Source: Chloroflexota bacterium
Lineage (GTDB): Bacteria; Chloroflexota; Dehalococcoidia; Lucifugimonadales; SAR202-VII-2
Direction: 5' to 3'
DNA length: 64,000 nt
Assembly: GCA_003228115.1 (NCBI GenBank)
Contig: QEVV01000003.1
Location: 182,052 to 246,051 of the forward strand
The notes under the pieces are model-generated. The model did no database searches. It was not told the DNA's origin and was given only the letters and a program-made list of their open reading frames with translations. Both the position numbers and the translations under genes were made by a program. Below, in pieces: positions 34,153 to 43,461 of this stretch (its first letter is position 1; each line of letters begins with the position of its first letter).

Positions 34153-35016
34153 ATGGAAGACGCCAAGTTCATAGATGTGAACGGCACTAGGACTCGCTAT
34201 TTTGAGGCCGGCCAAGGTGAGCCCCTTCTGCTGATCCATGGCGGGCAGTTCGGTATGTACAACTCGGCGAGGGACTGGGATCGAAACTGGGAAGATTTTA
34301 CAAAGGACTTCCACGTCTATGCGCTCGACAAGGTGGGCCAGGGGCACAGCGACAATCCCGCGAGAGCCGATGACTACCTTCTTGGGACGGCAACCCAGCA
34401 TGTCTATGACTTCATGCAGGCCGTTGGATTGGAAAAGGCCCACGTTGCAGGCCATTCAAGGGGAGGTTACCTGGTCGCTCGCCTGGCCCTTGAGCACCCC
34501 GAGGTGGTGAAGTCGTTGATAATGATCGATAGCGGGTCATTGATGTGGTCCACTCCGGAATTCTACGAAGACCTCAACAAACGAGCGGAAGCCTACACGG
34601 ATGTGCGAGAAAAACACCGGTTCATCCTGGAAGGAAGCTCCTTTGCCGGCACGATCGCCACTGACGAATGGCTGGACGACGTAACCACCTACGTCGATGC
34701 GCCGAAGAACCGGGAGGCAATGGCCACGATGGCGGAGATGTGGCCCACGCTGGACATTGACCACCAGAAGAACCGGGATGACACTCACGACTGGATCAGG
34801 GCTGGGGGCCTAAAGGACATGCCGACACTGGTGATCTGGGCCTATGACGACCAGGGGGCTCCGATAATCAAGAACGGCATCCCCTGTATGCACCTGATCC
34901 TACCCAATGTGCCCAACTCACAGATGCACATTCTGAATCAGTCCGGTCACTATGTGTTCAGGGAACACCCCCAAGAATTCAATGCTGTGATCAGGACATT
35001 CATTCATGGCTTGTAG
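34153..35016 (+). CDS. Alpha/beta hydrolase, tandem paralog 3
   Basis: A 287-residue paralog starting at the ATG at 34153 (MEDAKFIDVNGT) with AGGAG eight bases ahead. The long upstream open frame from 33910 overlaps paralog 2 and is false. The triad is intact: GHSRGG, WAYDDQGA, QSGHYVFREHP, and IHGGQFG is normal. All three copies share the cap-region pattern REKHxF...SSFxGTI, so they likely arose by repeated tandem duplication with later divergence. Confidence 0.9.
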   Translation: MEDAKFIDVNGTRTRYFEAGQGEPLLLIHGGQFGMYNSARDWDRNWEDFTKDFHVYALDKVGQGHSDNPARADDYLLGTATQHVYDFMQAVGLEKAHVAGHSRGGYLVARLALEHPEVVKSLIMIDSGSLMWSTPEFYEDLNKRAEAYTDVREKHRFILEGSSFAGTIATDEWLDDVTTYVDAPKNREAMATMAEMWPTLDIDHQKNRDDTHDWIRAGGLKDMPTLVIWAYDDQGAPIIKNGIPCMHLILPNVPNSQMHILNQSGHYVFREHPQEFNAVIRTFIHGL

Positions 35017-35064
35017 CCAGAGAGCTCACGGATAAGACCCCCCAATCCCCTCACTCAGCACGGA

Positions 35065-35397
35065 GTGACTTTCAGCGATGACCCCTGCCTGGAGACCGGG
35101 TTTGACGGCGGGATCAACAACAATGCCCTGTTCCTCAGCGTTACAAGCGGGCTCATCGAACTGCCTGCCGGGACGCCGGGCGTAATCCTTGGTGTATCGG
35201 GCATTGGTGACCAAGAATTTTGGTTGAAGGCAACGGACGCCTCGGGGGCTTTTATAACGCAACCGCAAACTGCGGTCAGCTCCACTGTTGTCTATCTTGG
35301 GTTCACGTCGGGGTACGGCATCGAAACCGTGGAAGTATTTTCCGTTGACATCGGCAGCTTACTGCCCGTCTACACACTCCTCTTTGAAGCACCGTAG
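35065..35397 (+). CDS. Hypothetical exported-type beta domain, possible gene remnant
   Basis: A 110-residue frame with a GTG start and no signal peptide or ribosome site. The composition, with many Gly, Ser, Thr and hydrophobic alternation (GVILGVSGIGDQEFWLKATD, VYLGFTSGYGIETVEVFSVD), suggests the C-terminal part of a secreted beta-sandwich domain. It lies 18 bases before a small dockerin-like gene. It may be a fragment of a larger protein whose first part is lost. Confidence 0.4.
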   Translation: MTFSDDPCLETGFDGGINNNALFLSVTSGLIELPAGTPGVILGVSGIGDQEFWLKATDASGAFITQPQTAVSSTVVYLGFTSGYGIETVEVFSVDIGSLLPVYTLLFEAP

Positions 35398-35415
35398 AGA
35401 CGAACAGAGAAGCCG

Positions 35416-35709
35416 GTGATCAAGCGAACCACCCTAGCCGTGGCCGCCCTCCTCTTTGTTGGGCTGGTCGGTGGCCTCGTGTACGCCAACGCGACCATCG
35501 TTCGCGTGGACGTGCCGGCCTCTGTGCGCATTGTGAAGGGCGTTGAGGGCGACGCCGATAGGGACGGAGCCGTGGACATCGGTGACATGGAGTTCGTTGC
35601 CGCAAACCTAGGCCCAATCCCTCCCAGTGACCCCACCTCCGATCTCAACAGCGACGGGGTCGTAGACATTCGAGACATGGTGATTGTGGCCAAGAATTTT
35701 CAAGGCTGA
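35416..35709 (+). CDS. Small exported dockerin-like protein
   Basis: A 97-residue protein with GTG start. Residues 5-27 form a signal peptide or anchor (TTLAVAALLFVGLVGGLVYA). The rest contains two calcium-loop segments about 40 residues apart, DADRDGAVDIGDMEFVAANL and DLNSDGVVDIRDMVIVAKNF, the paired pattern of type I dockerins. A free-standing dockerin with nothing else is unusual. No cohesin is in the window. It may pair with the same unknown partner as the propeller protein at 20245. Confidence 0.7.
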   Translation: MIKRTTLAVAALLFVGLVGGLVYANATIVRVDVPASVRIVKGVEGDADRDGAVDIGDMEFVAANLGPIPPSDPTSDLNSDGVVDIRDMVIVAKNFQG

Positions 35710-35968
35710 GCATATCGCGCAGCGGCATCTGTCCTCACGAGAGTCATCCGCTCAAGACCTCGGTCCCAACGGACGTTTTAGCGACCTTGGATTGCCCTTG
35801 CCCTTACATGACCCTGCCCCTAGACTCCCTGTGAACACTATCCCGCTGGGAATAGTGGCCACCACTCTCCATGGCGCTTCCCTGGGGGGCTGACTGGTCC
35901 GGGGCCGAGAAGGACTCCCTTCGGAGGCGCAACTAGACCCAAGGCAGACATGACACAAGACCGACCGC

Positions 35969-37270
35969 GTGCTCCCTAAGCTGAATATCTACTACGGCTG
36001 GGTGGTTGTGGGCGTCATCGCTTTGAGCGGCCTTGCCACCAGCGTAGGCACACTCCCCGTCCTCAGCGTGTTCCTCAAGCCCATGACCGAGGAGTTCGGC
36101 TGGAACCGCACGGTGTTCACTGGCGCCATGTCGTTGGGCACGGTGTCCGCTGCCCTACTTGCGCCCCTAATAGGGCCCCAGTTTGATCGCTTTGGGGCTC
36201 GTTGGATATTGACCGCGTCGTTCATTGTCCTTGGAACCACCATCGTCTTGGTTGGGTCCGTCACATCACTTTGGCACCTCTATCTCCTCATGGTTATTGG
36301 CCGCTCAATCAACATAGGCGTCATATCGGTAGCCACGATGGGTGCCGTTGTACCCAAGTGGTTCATAGTTAAGCGAGGCCGCGCTGTCGCCCTAAGTGGC
36401 ATGGGCCAGCGCGTCGGCCTCACCATTCACCCCCTCATAGTGCAAGCGGTAATAGGGCTGGCCAGTTGGCGCACCGCGGCCGTAACCATGGGCATCTTGA
36501 TTTGGGCCATCGCAATCCTGCCCGTGGCGCTGTTTCTCCGCCGCAGACCTGAGGACTTGGGCCTCCTCCCTGACGGCGATACCCCAGAATCCCGTGACGC
36601 CCGGCTGGCAGGGCCTGTGACCCAGCGAAAAGGGCACAGCAGGGCCGAGATATCGTTCCGCTTGAGCGAGACACTGCGCCAACGTTCCTTCTACCTACTC
36701 ACTTTGGCGTTTTCTCTGTCGACACTGGCCATCGCGGGAAGCTCCTTTCACTCGGTTGCCTATCTCACGGACCGGATGCTTTCGGCGCAGACCGCGGTGG
36801 TAGTCATAGCCGTTTGGGCAGCATCCGCTGTTGGCGGCATGCTCATCGCTGGGTTCCTGGTGGAGCGGGTGGGCGCCAGAAGGACCCTCGTTGTTACCTT
36901 CGGCTTCGCTGCCCTATCCTACGCGCTTATGCTGGCAATTCATTCCACCACCATTGCCATTGTCTGGGGGGTCTATTTCGGCTTGACCATTGGTGGCATG
37001 ACCGTGTTACAGCAAGTCATCTTCGCCGACTATTTCGGACGGGAGTCTCTGGGTGCTATCAGAGGGACCTTTGCCATTTTTCAGAGCAGCTTCAACGCTT
37101 CTGGAACGCTCCTCGCCGCCATTGCCTTCGACACCCTCGGGAGCTACTCGTTGGTATTCACTGCCTTTGGTTTTGTCAGCGTGGTGAGTGCCATCTTGGT
37201 TATGTTTGCCAAACCTCCAATCCATCCGTCCACCCTAGCAAGCTCAGGCTCGGCGCCCGCAATCCCCTGA
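35969..37270 (+). CDS. MFS transporter, paralog 2
   Basis: A 433-residue 12-helix major facilitator with a GTG start; no clear ribosome site is seen. Family landmarks: YYGWVVVGVIALSG, EEFGWNRTVFTG, DRFGARWI, RRPEDLGLLPDGD and FADYFGRESLGAIRG. It opens the row of five paralogs on the same strand (35969-42972). The 259-bp gap before it holds no recognised signal. Confidence 0.88.
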   Translation: MLPKLNIYYGWVVVGVIALSGLATSVGTLPVLSVFLKPMTEEFGWNRTVFTGAMSLGTVSAALLAPLIGPQFDRFGARWILTASFIVLGTTIVLVGSVTSLWHLYLLMVIGRSINIGVISVATMGAVVPKWFIVKRGRAVALSGMGQRVGLTIHPLIVQAVIGLASWRTAAVTMGILIWAIAILPVALFLRRRPEDLGLLPDGDTPESRDARLAGPVTQRKGHSRAEISFRLSETLRQRSFYLLTLAFSLSTLAIAGSSFHSVAYLTDRMLSAQTAVVVIAVWAASAVGGMLIAGFLVERVGARRTLVVTFGFAALSYALMLAIHSTTIAIVWGVYFGLTIGGMTVLQQVIFADYFGRESLGAIRGTFAIFQSSFNASGTLLAAIAFDTLGSYSLVFTAFGFVSVVSAILVMFAKPPIHPSTLASSGSAPAIP

Positions 37271-37456
37271 ACAGGAGGCAAATCGCCCAGGCAATGGGCC
37301 GCTCGGCTCGTGAGTGCATACGTTCCTTACTGGATTCCGTCCTTGCAGGGAGGGACGGAAAGACGGTAACCAGGTGCGCCGAATAACTCACAACCTCTGA
37401 GGACGACGCTCTACAATGCGTCCGTCGCACCATCTCATCTACGGGAAGAGATCTGA

Positions 37457-38743
37457 ATGCAAAGAAAGCAGGGGTTGTACTACGGATGGGTCATAGTCGT
37501 CGTGGCCGCTTTGGCCGGTTACGCGAGTACGGTCCAGATGCACTCGGTCGCCGGCGTGTTTCTCAAGCCAATCACCGAGGACATGGGATGGAGCCGCACG
37601 GCCTTCACCAGCGTCATAACCCTTGGCACCATCCTAGCGGCTTTCACGGCCCCCTTTGTGGGCTCCCTGGTAGACCGTCACGGAGCCCGTTGGGTGCTCA
37701 CCATCGGCCTTGCAATGCTAGCCACTTCCATGATGTTTGTGGCCGGGGTGCAATCCTATTGGCAGTTTATTATCCCCATCGTGATAGCGCGGATAGCGCA
37801 CCTCGGCGTGGTTTCGACGATTGTCATGGGGCCTTTGGTACCTATGTGGTTTATCGCCAAACGAGGCAGGGCCTTATCCATCGCGGGGCTAGGATCAAGG
37901 CTTGGGCTGATGCTTAATCCGGTCTTGGTCCAGCTACTGATTAACCTGTCGTCCTGGCGGTGGGCGATGCTGGGCACCGGCATCATGATTGCTGTGGTCT
38001 CCATCCTGCCTTCTGCCATTTTCGTGCGTAAATCCCCGGAATCCGTTGGACTACTTCCGGATGGAGAGGCGCAAGAAACGCGCGACGAACGCCTCCGGTT
38101 AGCCTCCGAGCAGTCAGAGGCGACCGCCAGCCAACTCGACATGTCCATTACGTTTCACCAGGCCGTGCGCCACCGGTCCTTCTATCTCCTCAGTATCGCC
38201 TTCTCTCTCGGCTTCATGATCGTCTCAGCGACCGGCTTCCACTTGGTTGCCTATTTGACCGACCTGGGGCTTTCTTCAGGCAATGGAGTAACGGCCCTCT
38301 TCATTTGGTCTGCCTCAGCGTTCGTTGGGATTGTCGCCAGCGGAATCATCATGGGGCGGATGAACATCAAGGGGATTGTGGTCTTCAACATGGCGGTGAT
38401 GGGGCTCTCATTTGTGGTCCTGAACGCCGTACAGTCGGCCCCTCTGGCCTTCGCTTGGGCAGCGTTCTTCGGGCTGTTCGAAGGCGGAATGTTCGTCATG
38501 CAGCAGTACATCTTCGCTGACTACTACGGTCGAGAGTTCCTGGGCGCCATCAGAGGCACCATCTGGATGATGCAGATTGGTGGCAATGCCGTAGGCGCAT
38601 TGCTTGGCTCCATAGTCTTTGACGCAACGGGCAGCTACACCTACGTTCTGGCGACGTTCGGCATCTGCTCAATCATTGGAGCCGCCTGCGTGTTCTTCGC
38701 CAAGCCCCCCAAGGTACGGCAGACTGTGGCGGCTTCCTCCTAA
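37457..38743 (+). CDS. MFS transporter, paralog 3
   Basis: A 428-residue member of the same family, with a GGGAAGAGA site. It shows YYGWVIVVVAALAGYAS, EDMGWSRTAFTS, DRHGARWVLT, RKSPESVGLLPDGE (Ser in place of the usual Asp) and FADYYGREFLGAIRGTIWMM. The last motif is shared with paralog 4, so these two are the closest pair. Confidence 0.9.
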   Translation: MQRKQGLYYGWVIVVVAALAGYASTVQMHSVAGVFLKPITEDMGWSRTAFTSVITLGTILAAFTAPFVGSLVDRHGARWVLTIGLAMLATSMMFVAGVQSYWQFIIPIVIARIAHLGVVSTIVMGPLVPMWFIAKRGRALSIAGLGSRLGLMLNPVLVQLLINLSSWRWAMLGTGIMIAVVSILPSAIFVRKSPESVGLLPDGEAQETRDERLRLASEQSEATASQLDMSITFHQAVRHRSFYLLSIAFSLGFMIVSATGFHLVAYLTDLGLSSGNGVTALFIWSASAFVGIVASGIIMGRMNIKGIVVFNMAVMGLSFVVLNAVQSAPLAFAWAAFFGLFEGGMFVMQQYIFADYYGREFLGAIRGTIWMMQIGGNAVGALLGSIVFDATGSYTYVLATFGICSIIGAACVFFAKPPKVRQTVAASS

Positions 38744-38773
38744 ATCCGACCACAGCAAGACGCATCGTTCGAG

Positions 38774-38779
38774 TATAAT
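38774..38779 (+). promoter_or_regulatory. Consensus -10 element ahead of MFS paralog 4
   Basis: A perfect TATAAT 43 bases before the ATG at 38822. No recognisable -35 lies at standard distance. Confidence 0.4.
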
Positions 38780-38821
38780 GCACGGGTTGAAACAGCCGCC
38801 AGCCGAGTTCGGGGAGCGTGA

Positions 38822-40111
38822 ATGCGCCGAAAGCCCAGGTTCTTCTACGGATGGACCATCGTTGGGGTAGCTGCCCTTACCGGCTATGCAACCAGCATGC
38901 AGATGCTCCCTGTGCAGGGAGTCTTCCTCAAACCCATCACCGACGAGTTCGGGTGGAGCCGCACCGCATTCACCTCGGCCATTACCGCAGGCACCGTCCT
39001 TGCCGCGCTAGCGGCCCCCATCGTTGGAACGCTCGTAGACCGATATGGTGGCAGGTGGGTCGTAACGTTCGGCCTGACCATGTTGGCCGCAAGCATGTTT
39101 GCGCTCTCTGTCGTCTCTACCTTTTGGCAGTTCTTCATCCCAATCGCCGCAGCCCGGATCATGCATCTGGGAGTTATCTCCACGGCTGTCATGGGCCCCA
39201 TCGTTCCGATGTGGTTCAACGTCAAGCGAGGAAGGGCACTTGCCTTGGCAGGCCTGGGGCCGCGGTTCGGCGTTGCCGTCAATCCAGTCTTTGCCCAGTT
39301 ACTTATAAGCTTGGCATCATGGAGGGTCGCAGCCTTCAGCATCGGAATTGTTATAGCTGCGGTCTCCATTCTGCCCACGGCAATATTCCTTCGCCGCTCT
39401 CCTGAAGATATGGGCCTGCTGCCTGATGGCGAAAGCCCAGAGGACAGGGAAGAGCGCATAAAGGAGGCCGCTACCCGAACGGATGCCACAGCCAGCGATC
39501 TCGATGTTTCCCTTCGGCTGGGCCAGGCCATGCGCCATCCCTCCTTCTACCTGCTCATGGCAGCATTTTCCGTGGCCTTCATGATCGTCTCCGGGGCCAC
39601 CTTCCACTTGGTTCCTTTTTTGACGGACACTGGGTTGTCTGCAGGGACGGCGGTGGGAGCCTTGTTTACCTGGGCAGCAGCCGCCACATTGGGCATGGTC
39701 ACCACGGGACTGGTCATAGAACGGGCGAACGTCAGGCTGGTGCTAGCGGTTGATCTCATTCTGTTGGCTTTGTCCTTCATCCTCCTTATGGCTACCACAT
39801 CTGCTCTGCCGGCATACACGTGGGCCGTCTTCTTTGGGCTGGCTGAGGGCGGCTTGTTCGTTATGCAGCAGATGATTTTTGCTGATTACTACGGAAGGCA
39901 GTCACTGGGAGCCATCCGGGGTACCATCTGGATGATGCAGGTGGCTGGCAATGCAGTTGGTGCGCTGGCGGGGTCGGTTGTGTTTGACCTCACTGGAAGC
40001 TATCTCCCGGTGTTTGCAGCATTTGGAATTTGCTCGGCGGCTGGAGCAGTCTGCGTCTTCTTTGCCCGGCCTCCTAGCATGCAGGGACTATCAGCACCAA
40101 CCCCCGCATGA
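38822..40111 (+). CDS. MFS transporter, paralog 4
   Basis: A 429-residue paralog with a GGGGAG site. It shows FYGWTIVGVAALTGYATS, DEFGWSRTAFTS, DRYGGRWVVT, RRSPEDMGLLPDGE and FADYYGRQSLGAIRGTIWMM. It aligns along its length with paralog 3, including the shared VSGATFHLVPFLTD/ATGFHLVAYLTD region at helix 7. Confidence 0.9.
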   Translation: MRRKPRFFYGWTIVGVAALTGYATSMQMLPVQGVFLKPITDEFGWSRTAFTSAITAGTVLAALAAPIVGTLVDRYGGRWVVTFGLTMLAASMFALSVVSTFWQFFIPIAAARIMHLGVISTAVMGPIVPMWFNVKRGRALALAGLGPRFGVAVNPVFAQLLISLASWRVAAFSIGIVIAAVSILPTAIFLRRSPEDMGLLPDGESPEDREERIKEAATRTDATASDLDVSLRLGQAMRHPSFYLLMAAFSVAFMIVSGATFHLVPFLTDTGLSAGTAVGALFTWAAAATLGMVTTGLVIERANVRLVLAVDLILLALSFILLMATTSALPAYTWAVFFGLAEGGLFVMQQMIFADYYGRQSLGAIRGTIWMMQVAGNAVGALAGSVVFDLTGSYLPVFAAFGICSAAGAVCVFFARPPSMQGLSAPTPA

Positions 40112-40180
40112 AATTTTATCGAAGCCTGGGTCAGCCGGTACGAAGAAATGAAATCTCAAAGAGAAAAGTCGTCAAGCTAA

Positions 40181-41512
40181 ATGAGCCCTAAACCCCGGAT
40201 CTACTATGGCTGGGTCATCGTGGCCGTCGTCGCCATTGGCGGGATAGCTGCGTCCAGCCAGATGCTGCCGGTCCTCAGCGTTTTCCTCAAGCCCATGACC
40301 GACGAGTTTGGCTGGAGCCGAACCGAGTTCACCAGTGCCATTGCCGCCGGGACACTTGTAGGCGCGGCCATCGCTCCCTTCTCCGGCACGCTGGCCGATA
40401 GGTTCGGTGCTCGCTGGCTGGTTGCTGGCGCCTTCGCTGGCCTGGGTTCCGCCTTGCTGCTGATGTCGACCGTGTCCACGCTGTGGCAGTTCTTCATCTT
40501 CATTGTGATAGCCCGAATGCTACACATGGGCGTCATTTCAGCGGTATTGCAGGGACCTATCGTGCCCCAATGGTTCGTACTCCGCCGAGGACGAGCGGTA
40601 GCCATAAGCGCGCTGGGGCTCCGAAGCGGGCTTAGTATCCACCCCTCACTCACGCAATTCGTGGCGAATGCCACCAGTTGGCGTACAGCCCTGATCGCGC
40701 TGGGGGTCATGATCTGGGTCCTGGGCGTTATGCCCCTGATCCTATTCCTCCGGCGCAGGCCAGAGGATATCGGGCTGCTTCCAGACGGGGAGACCCAGGA
40801 AGAAAGGGACGAGCGCCTACGAAAAACCCAGGCAACAAGCGAAATCGCCATGGCCACGCTTGATGTTTCGCTCCCCTTGAGAAGAGTCCTCCATGAGCCT
40901 TCTTTTTATTTGCTAACCGGCGCCTTTTCGCTGGCCTTCCTTGTGGTCTCCGGCACGACATTCCATGGAATCCCCTACTTCATCGACCAGGGCCTATCGT
41001 CCGGCATGGCCGCCCTGGCGCTATCACTTTGGGCTGCCTCGGCCATCCCTGGAATGATGGTGGCGGGCTTCCTGTCCGAGAGGATCAACCCACGAAAAAT
41101 GATCATGTTCACCCTGCCATTCATGGGTATGAGCTTCTGGCTGATGCTCATCGCTGACTCTGCGCCGATGGCCATGCTTTGGGGTGTTGCCTTCGGGTTG
41201 AGCGAGGGCGGAATTTTCACGACCCAACAAGTCATCTTCGCCAACTATTACGGGAGGGGGTCTCTAGGCTCCATCCGAGGGGTCCTTTGGATGGTCCAGG
41301 TAGTTGGAAACGCCTTGGGCGCCATCATTGGATCGATCTTCTACGACCTTCGGGGCGACTATCTGCTTACATTCGCGGTGTTTGGAGTGATTGCGGGAGT
41401 AGCCGCTGTCTTTGTGGGTCTTGCTAGACCTCCCAAGCTAACATCACCGTCTTCTAACAACCCTGCTCCAGAAGAGACACCGGAGCAGCCTGAGGCGGAA
41501 TCCGACGCTTAG
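40181..41512 (+). CDS. MFS transporter, paralog 5
   Basis: A 443-residue paralog with a longer acidic and Pro-rich C-terminus (SNNPAPEETPEQPEAESDA). It shows YYGWVIVAVVAIGG, DEFGWSRTEFTS, DRFGARWLV, RRPEDIGLLPDGE and FANYYGRGSLGSIRG, where Asn replaces the usual Asp. The ribosome site is weak. Confidence 0.88.
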   Translation: MSPKPRIYYGWVIVAVVAIGGIAASSQMLPVLSVFLKPMTDEFGWSRTEFTSAIAAGTLVGAAIAPFSGTLADRFGARWLVAGAFAGLGSALLLMSTVSTLWQFFIFIVIARMLHMGVISAVLQGPIVPQWFVLRRGRAVAISALGLRSGLSIHPSLTQFVANATSWRTALIALGVMIWVLGVMPLILFLRRRPEDIGLLPDGETQEERDERLRKTQATSEIAMATLDVSLPLRRVLHEPSFYLLTGAFSLAFLVVSGTTFHGIPYFIDQGLSSGMAALALSLWAASAIPGMMVAGFLSERINPRKMIMFTLPFMGMSFWLMLIADSAPMAMLWGVAFGLSEGGIFTTQQVIFANYYGRGSLGSIRGVLWMVQVVGNALGAIIGSIFYDLRGDYLLTFAVFGVIAGVAAVFVGLARPPKLTSPSSNNPAPEETPEQPEAESDA

Positions 41513-41685
41513 CGAAGTACTGCCCCACTTCCCGAGGAGCGCTAGGCCTTGTGATATGCTACCGACCTGCGCATGGGCGCGCGCTCCACGAGGCGGATGG
41601 CAAATGCTCGTTCAAACCCCAAGCCTGGCTTCACCAAATGAAAGCGGCACCGGCAACCGTCAGCTTGATACGACCAAAGTGATTC

Positions 41686-42972
41686 GTGGTTAGAAAATGG
41701 CCCTTTTACTACGGCTGGGTCATCGTAGGGGTCGTTGTTCTAGCCGGCCTGGCTGACACGATCCAGACGTTACCGGTCCTAAGCATCTTTCTCCTGCCCA
41801 TTACTGAAGAGTTCGGCTGGAGTAGGACCACTTACACCTCGGCCATAACCATAGGGACCATCATGGGCGCCTTGATGGCCCCGTTCGTGGGTCGGCTGCT
41901 GGATCGGTATGGAGGCCGTTGGATGTTGGTGGGGGCTTTCGTAGTCTTGGGCGGCTCCATGATCCTCCTCAGCACTGTGTCCGTCCTCTGGCAGTTCTTT
42001 GCCCTCCAGATTCTTGCCCGCCTTATGCACATGGGGGTCATCACCGTGGCCCTCATGGGGAGCATCATTCCCCGATGGTTCGTCCTTAGGCGGGGCCGAG
42101 CCGTGGCGATCTCTGGAATGGGACTACGGGGAGGCCTCACGCTGAACCCCCTTTTCGTACAGTTCCTGGTAGCCAGGGGAACATGGCGGACCGCTGCCGT
42201 AGGAGTGGGCATACTTGTCTGGGTTCTATCGCTCCTCCCGATCGCAATCTTCTTGAGAAGGAAACCTGAGGACGTGGGCTTGCTCCCGGACGGAGAAACA
42301 CCGGAACATCGGGAGGAGCGGCTTCGCCGGGCAGCGGCCTCAACTGATGCGACTTCCAGGGACCTGGATGCGTCGCTAACCCTGCACGAGGTCCTGCGCC
42401 TACCCTCCTTCTATCTGATGGCCATCTCTTTTTCCTTGGCCATGACGATCACATCCGGAATCTCATTTCACGCTATCCCCTACTTCACCGATCAGGGACT
42501 GGGGGGCGGGGCGGCGGTGGGCTTGGTATCGCTCTATGGGGCTGTAGCAGCCGGGGGAATGCTGGCTTCAGGGTTCGTGATCGAAAGGGTGAATGTCCGA
42601 TTCACCTTGGTAGTAACCACTGCCATCATGGGCCTAGCGATGTTGTACATGATGGCGGCGGACACCGTCCCCTTGGGCTTGGTATGGAGCATCACGTTCG
42701 GTCTGGCGGAAGGCAGTGTTTTCGTTACACAGCAGGTCGCTTTCGCCGATTACTTCGGCCGCGAGTCCCTGGGCTCCATACGTGGAGTTCTGATGACGAT
42801 GCAGATATTGGCCAACGCCGTGGGGGCCATGGCCGGGGCCATCGTCTTCGATGTGACCGATACCTACTGGCCCCTCTTGCTCGCCTTCGGGACCTGCGGC
42901 CTCGTTTCTGCGTTCCTTATGTTCCTAGCACGTCCGCCCAAGATGAAATCTATGAGAGCGGCCCCCCAGTAG
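41686..42972 (+). CDS. MFS transporter, paralog 6
   Basis: A 428-residue paralog with a GTG start (VVRKWPFYYGWVIVG). It shows EEFGWSRTTYTS, DRYGGRWMLV, RKPEDVGLLPDGE and FADYFGRESLGSIRGVL. It is the last of the five in a row and lies before the GYD-domain gene. Confidence 0.88.
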   Translation: MVRKWPFYYGWVIVGVVVLAGLADTIQTLPVLSIFLLPITEEFGWSRTTYTSAITIGTIMGALMAPFVGRLLDRYGGRWMLVGAFVVLGGSMILLSTVSVLWQFFALQILARLMHMGVITVALMGSIIPRWFVLRRGRAVAISGMGLRGGLTLNPLFVQFLVARGTWRTAAVGVGILVWVLSLLPIAIFLRRKPEDVGLLPDGETPEHREERLRRAAASTDATSRDLDASLTLHEVLRLPSFYLMAISFSLAMTITSGISFHAIPYFTDQGLGGGAAVGLVSLYGAVAAGGMLASGFVIERVNVRFTLVVTTAIMGLAMLYMMAADTVPLGLVWSITFGLAEGSVFVTQQVAFADYFGRESLGSIRGVLMTMQILANAVGAMAGAIVFDVTDTYWPLLLAFGTCGLVSAFLMFLARPPKMKSMRAAPQ

Positions 42973-43010
42973 CAAAACCCCGGTGGGTAGTCTGGTTTAA
43001 GGCTTCACCG

Positions 43011-43019
43011 TGCTATAGT
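43011..43019 (+). promoter_or_regulatory. Extended -10 element ahead of the GYD-domain gene
   Basis: TGCTATAGT, identical to the extended -10 of promoter A but without the operator sequence, 32 bases before the TTG start at 43051. Confidence 0.5.
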
Positions 43020-43050
43020 TGCTTCCGACTTTCCTTGGAGGTTCTCAACA

Positions 43051-43422
43051 TTGGCTACCTACGTCTTGCTCTTAACCCTGACTCCTGAGGGCCAGGAAAG
43101 AATGCTGGAGGATAGCGACCTCGTTCTAACTGCCGGCAATGAGGTCGCTGGCGATGGGGTTCAAATCCTGGGACTCTACGGCGTCCTTGGGGCTTACGAT
43201 TTCGTAGGAATCGTGGGGGCGCCGGACAACGACGCCGTAGCCCGCTTCTCGATTCGGTGGGGAGCAAAGGCCCGAGTCCACGTTACAACCCTTCCAGCAA
43301 TCCCCATATCCCGGTTCGAGGGGGGTATGCCACACGAGAGGCTACGAGATACCGTAGGGGCCTCTTTCGATCCCTCAACCCCACCGCCCGACGAATGGGA
43401 AATGCCCAAGCTGCCAACCTAG
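43051..43422 (+). CDS. GYD domain protein
   Basis: A 123-residue protein with a TTG start and TTGGAGG upstream. The pattern YVLLLTLTPEGQERM, VLGAYDFVGIVGAPDNDAV and RVHVTTLPAIPI matches the GYD family, small dimeric alpha/beta-barrel proteins of unknown role. It is followed by an ornithine cyclodeaminase-like gene after 39 bases, and the two are probably cotranscribed. Confidence 0.8.
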   Translation: MATYVLLLTLTPEGQERMLEDSDLVLTAGNEVAGDGVQILGLYGVLGAYDFVGIVGAPDNDAVARFSIRWGAKARVHVTTLPAIPISRFEGGMPHERLRDTVGASFDPSTPPPDEWEMPKLPT

Positions 43423-43461
43423 GCTGCTGTCCTATCAAAGCGAAACGGAAGGAGGCGCTTC

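Noticed and set aside
36814..37386. 190-aa plus-strand frame overlapping MFS paralog 2
   Set aside because: Out-of-frame shadow of a clear transporter gene. The same applies to the frames at 38818-39405 and 39099-39308.
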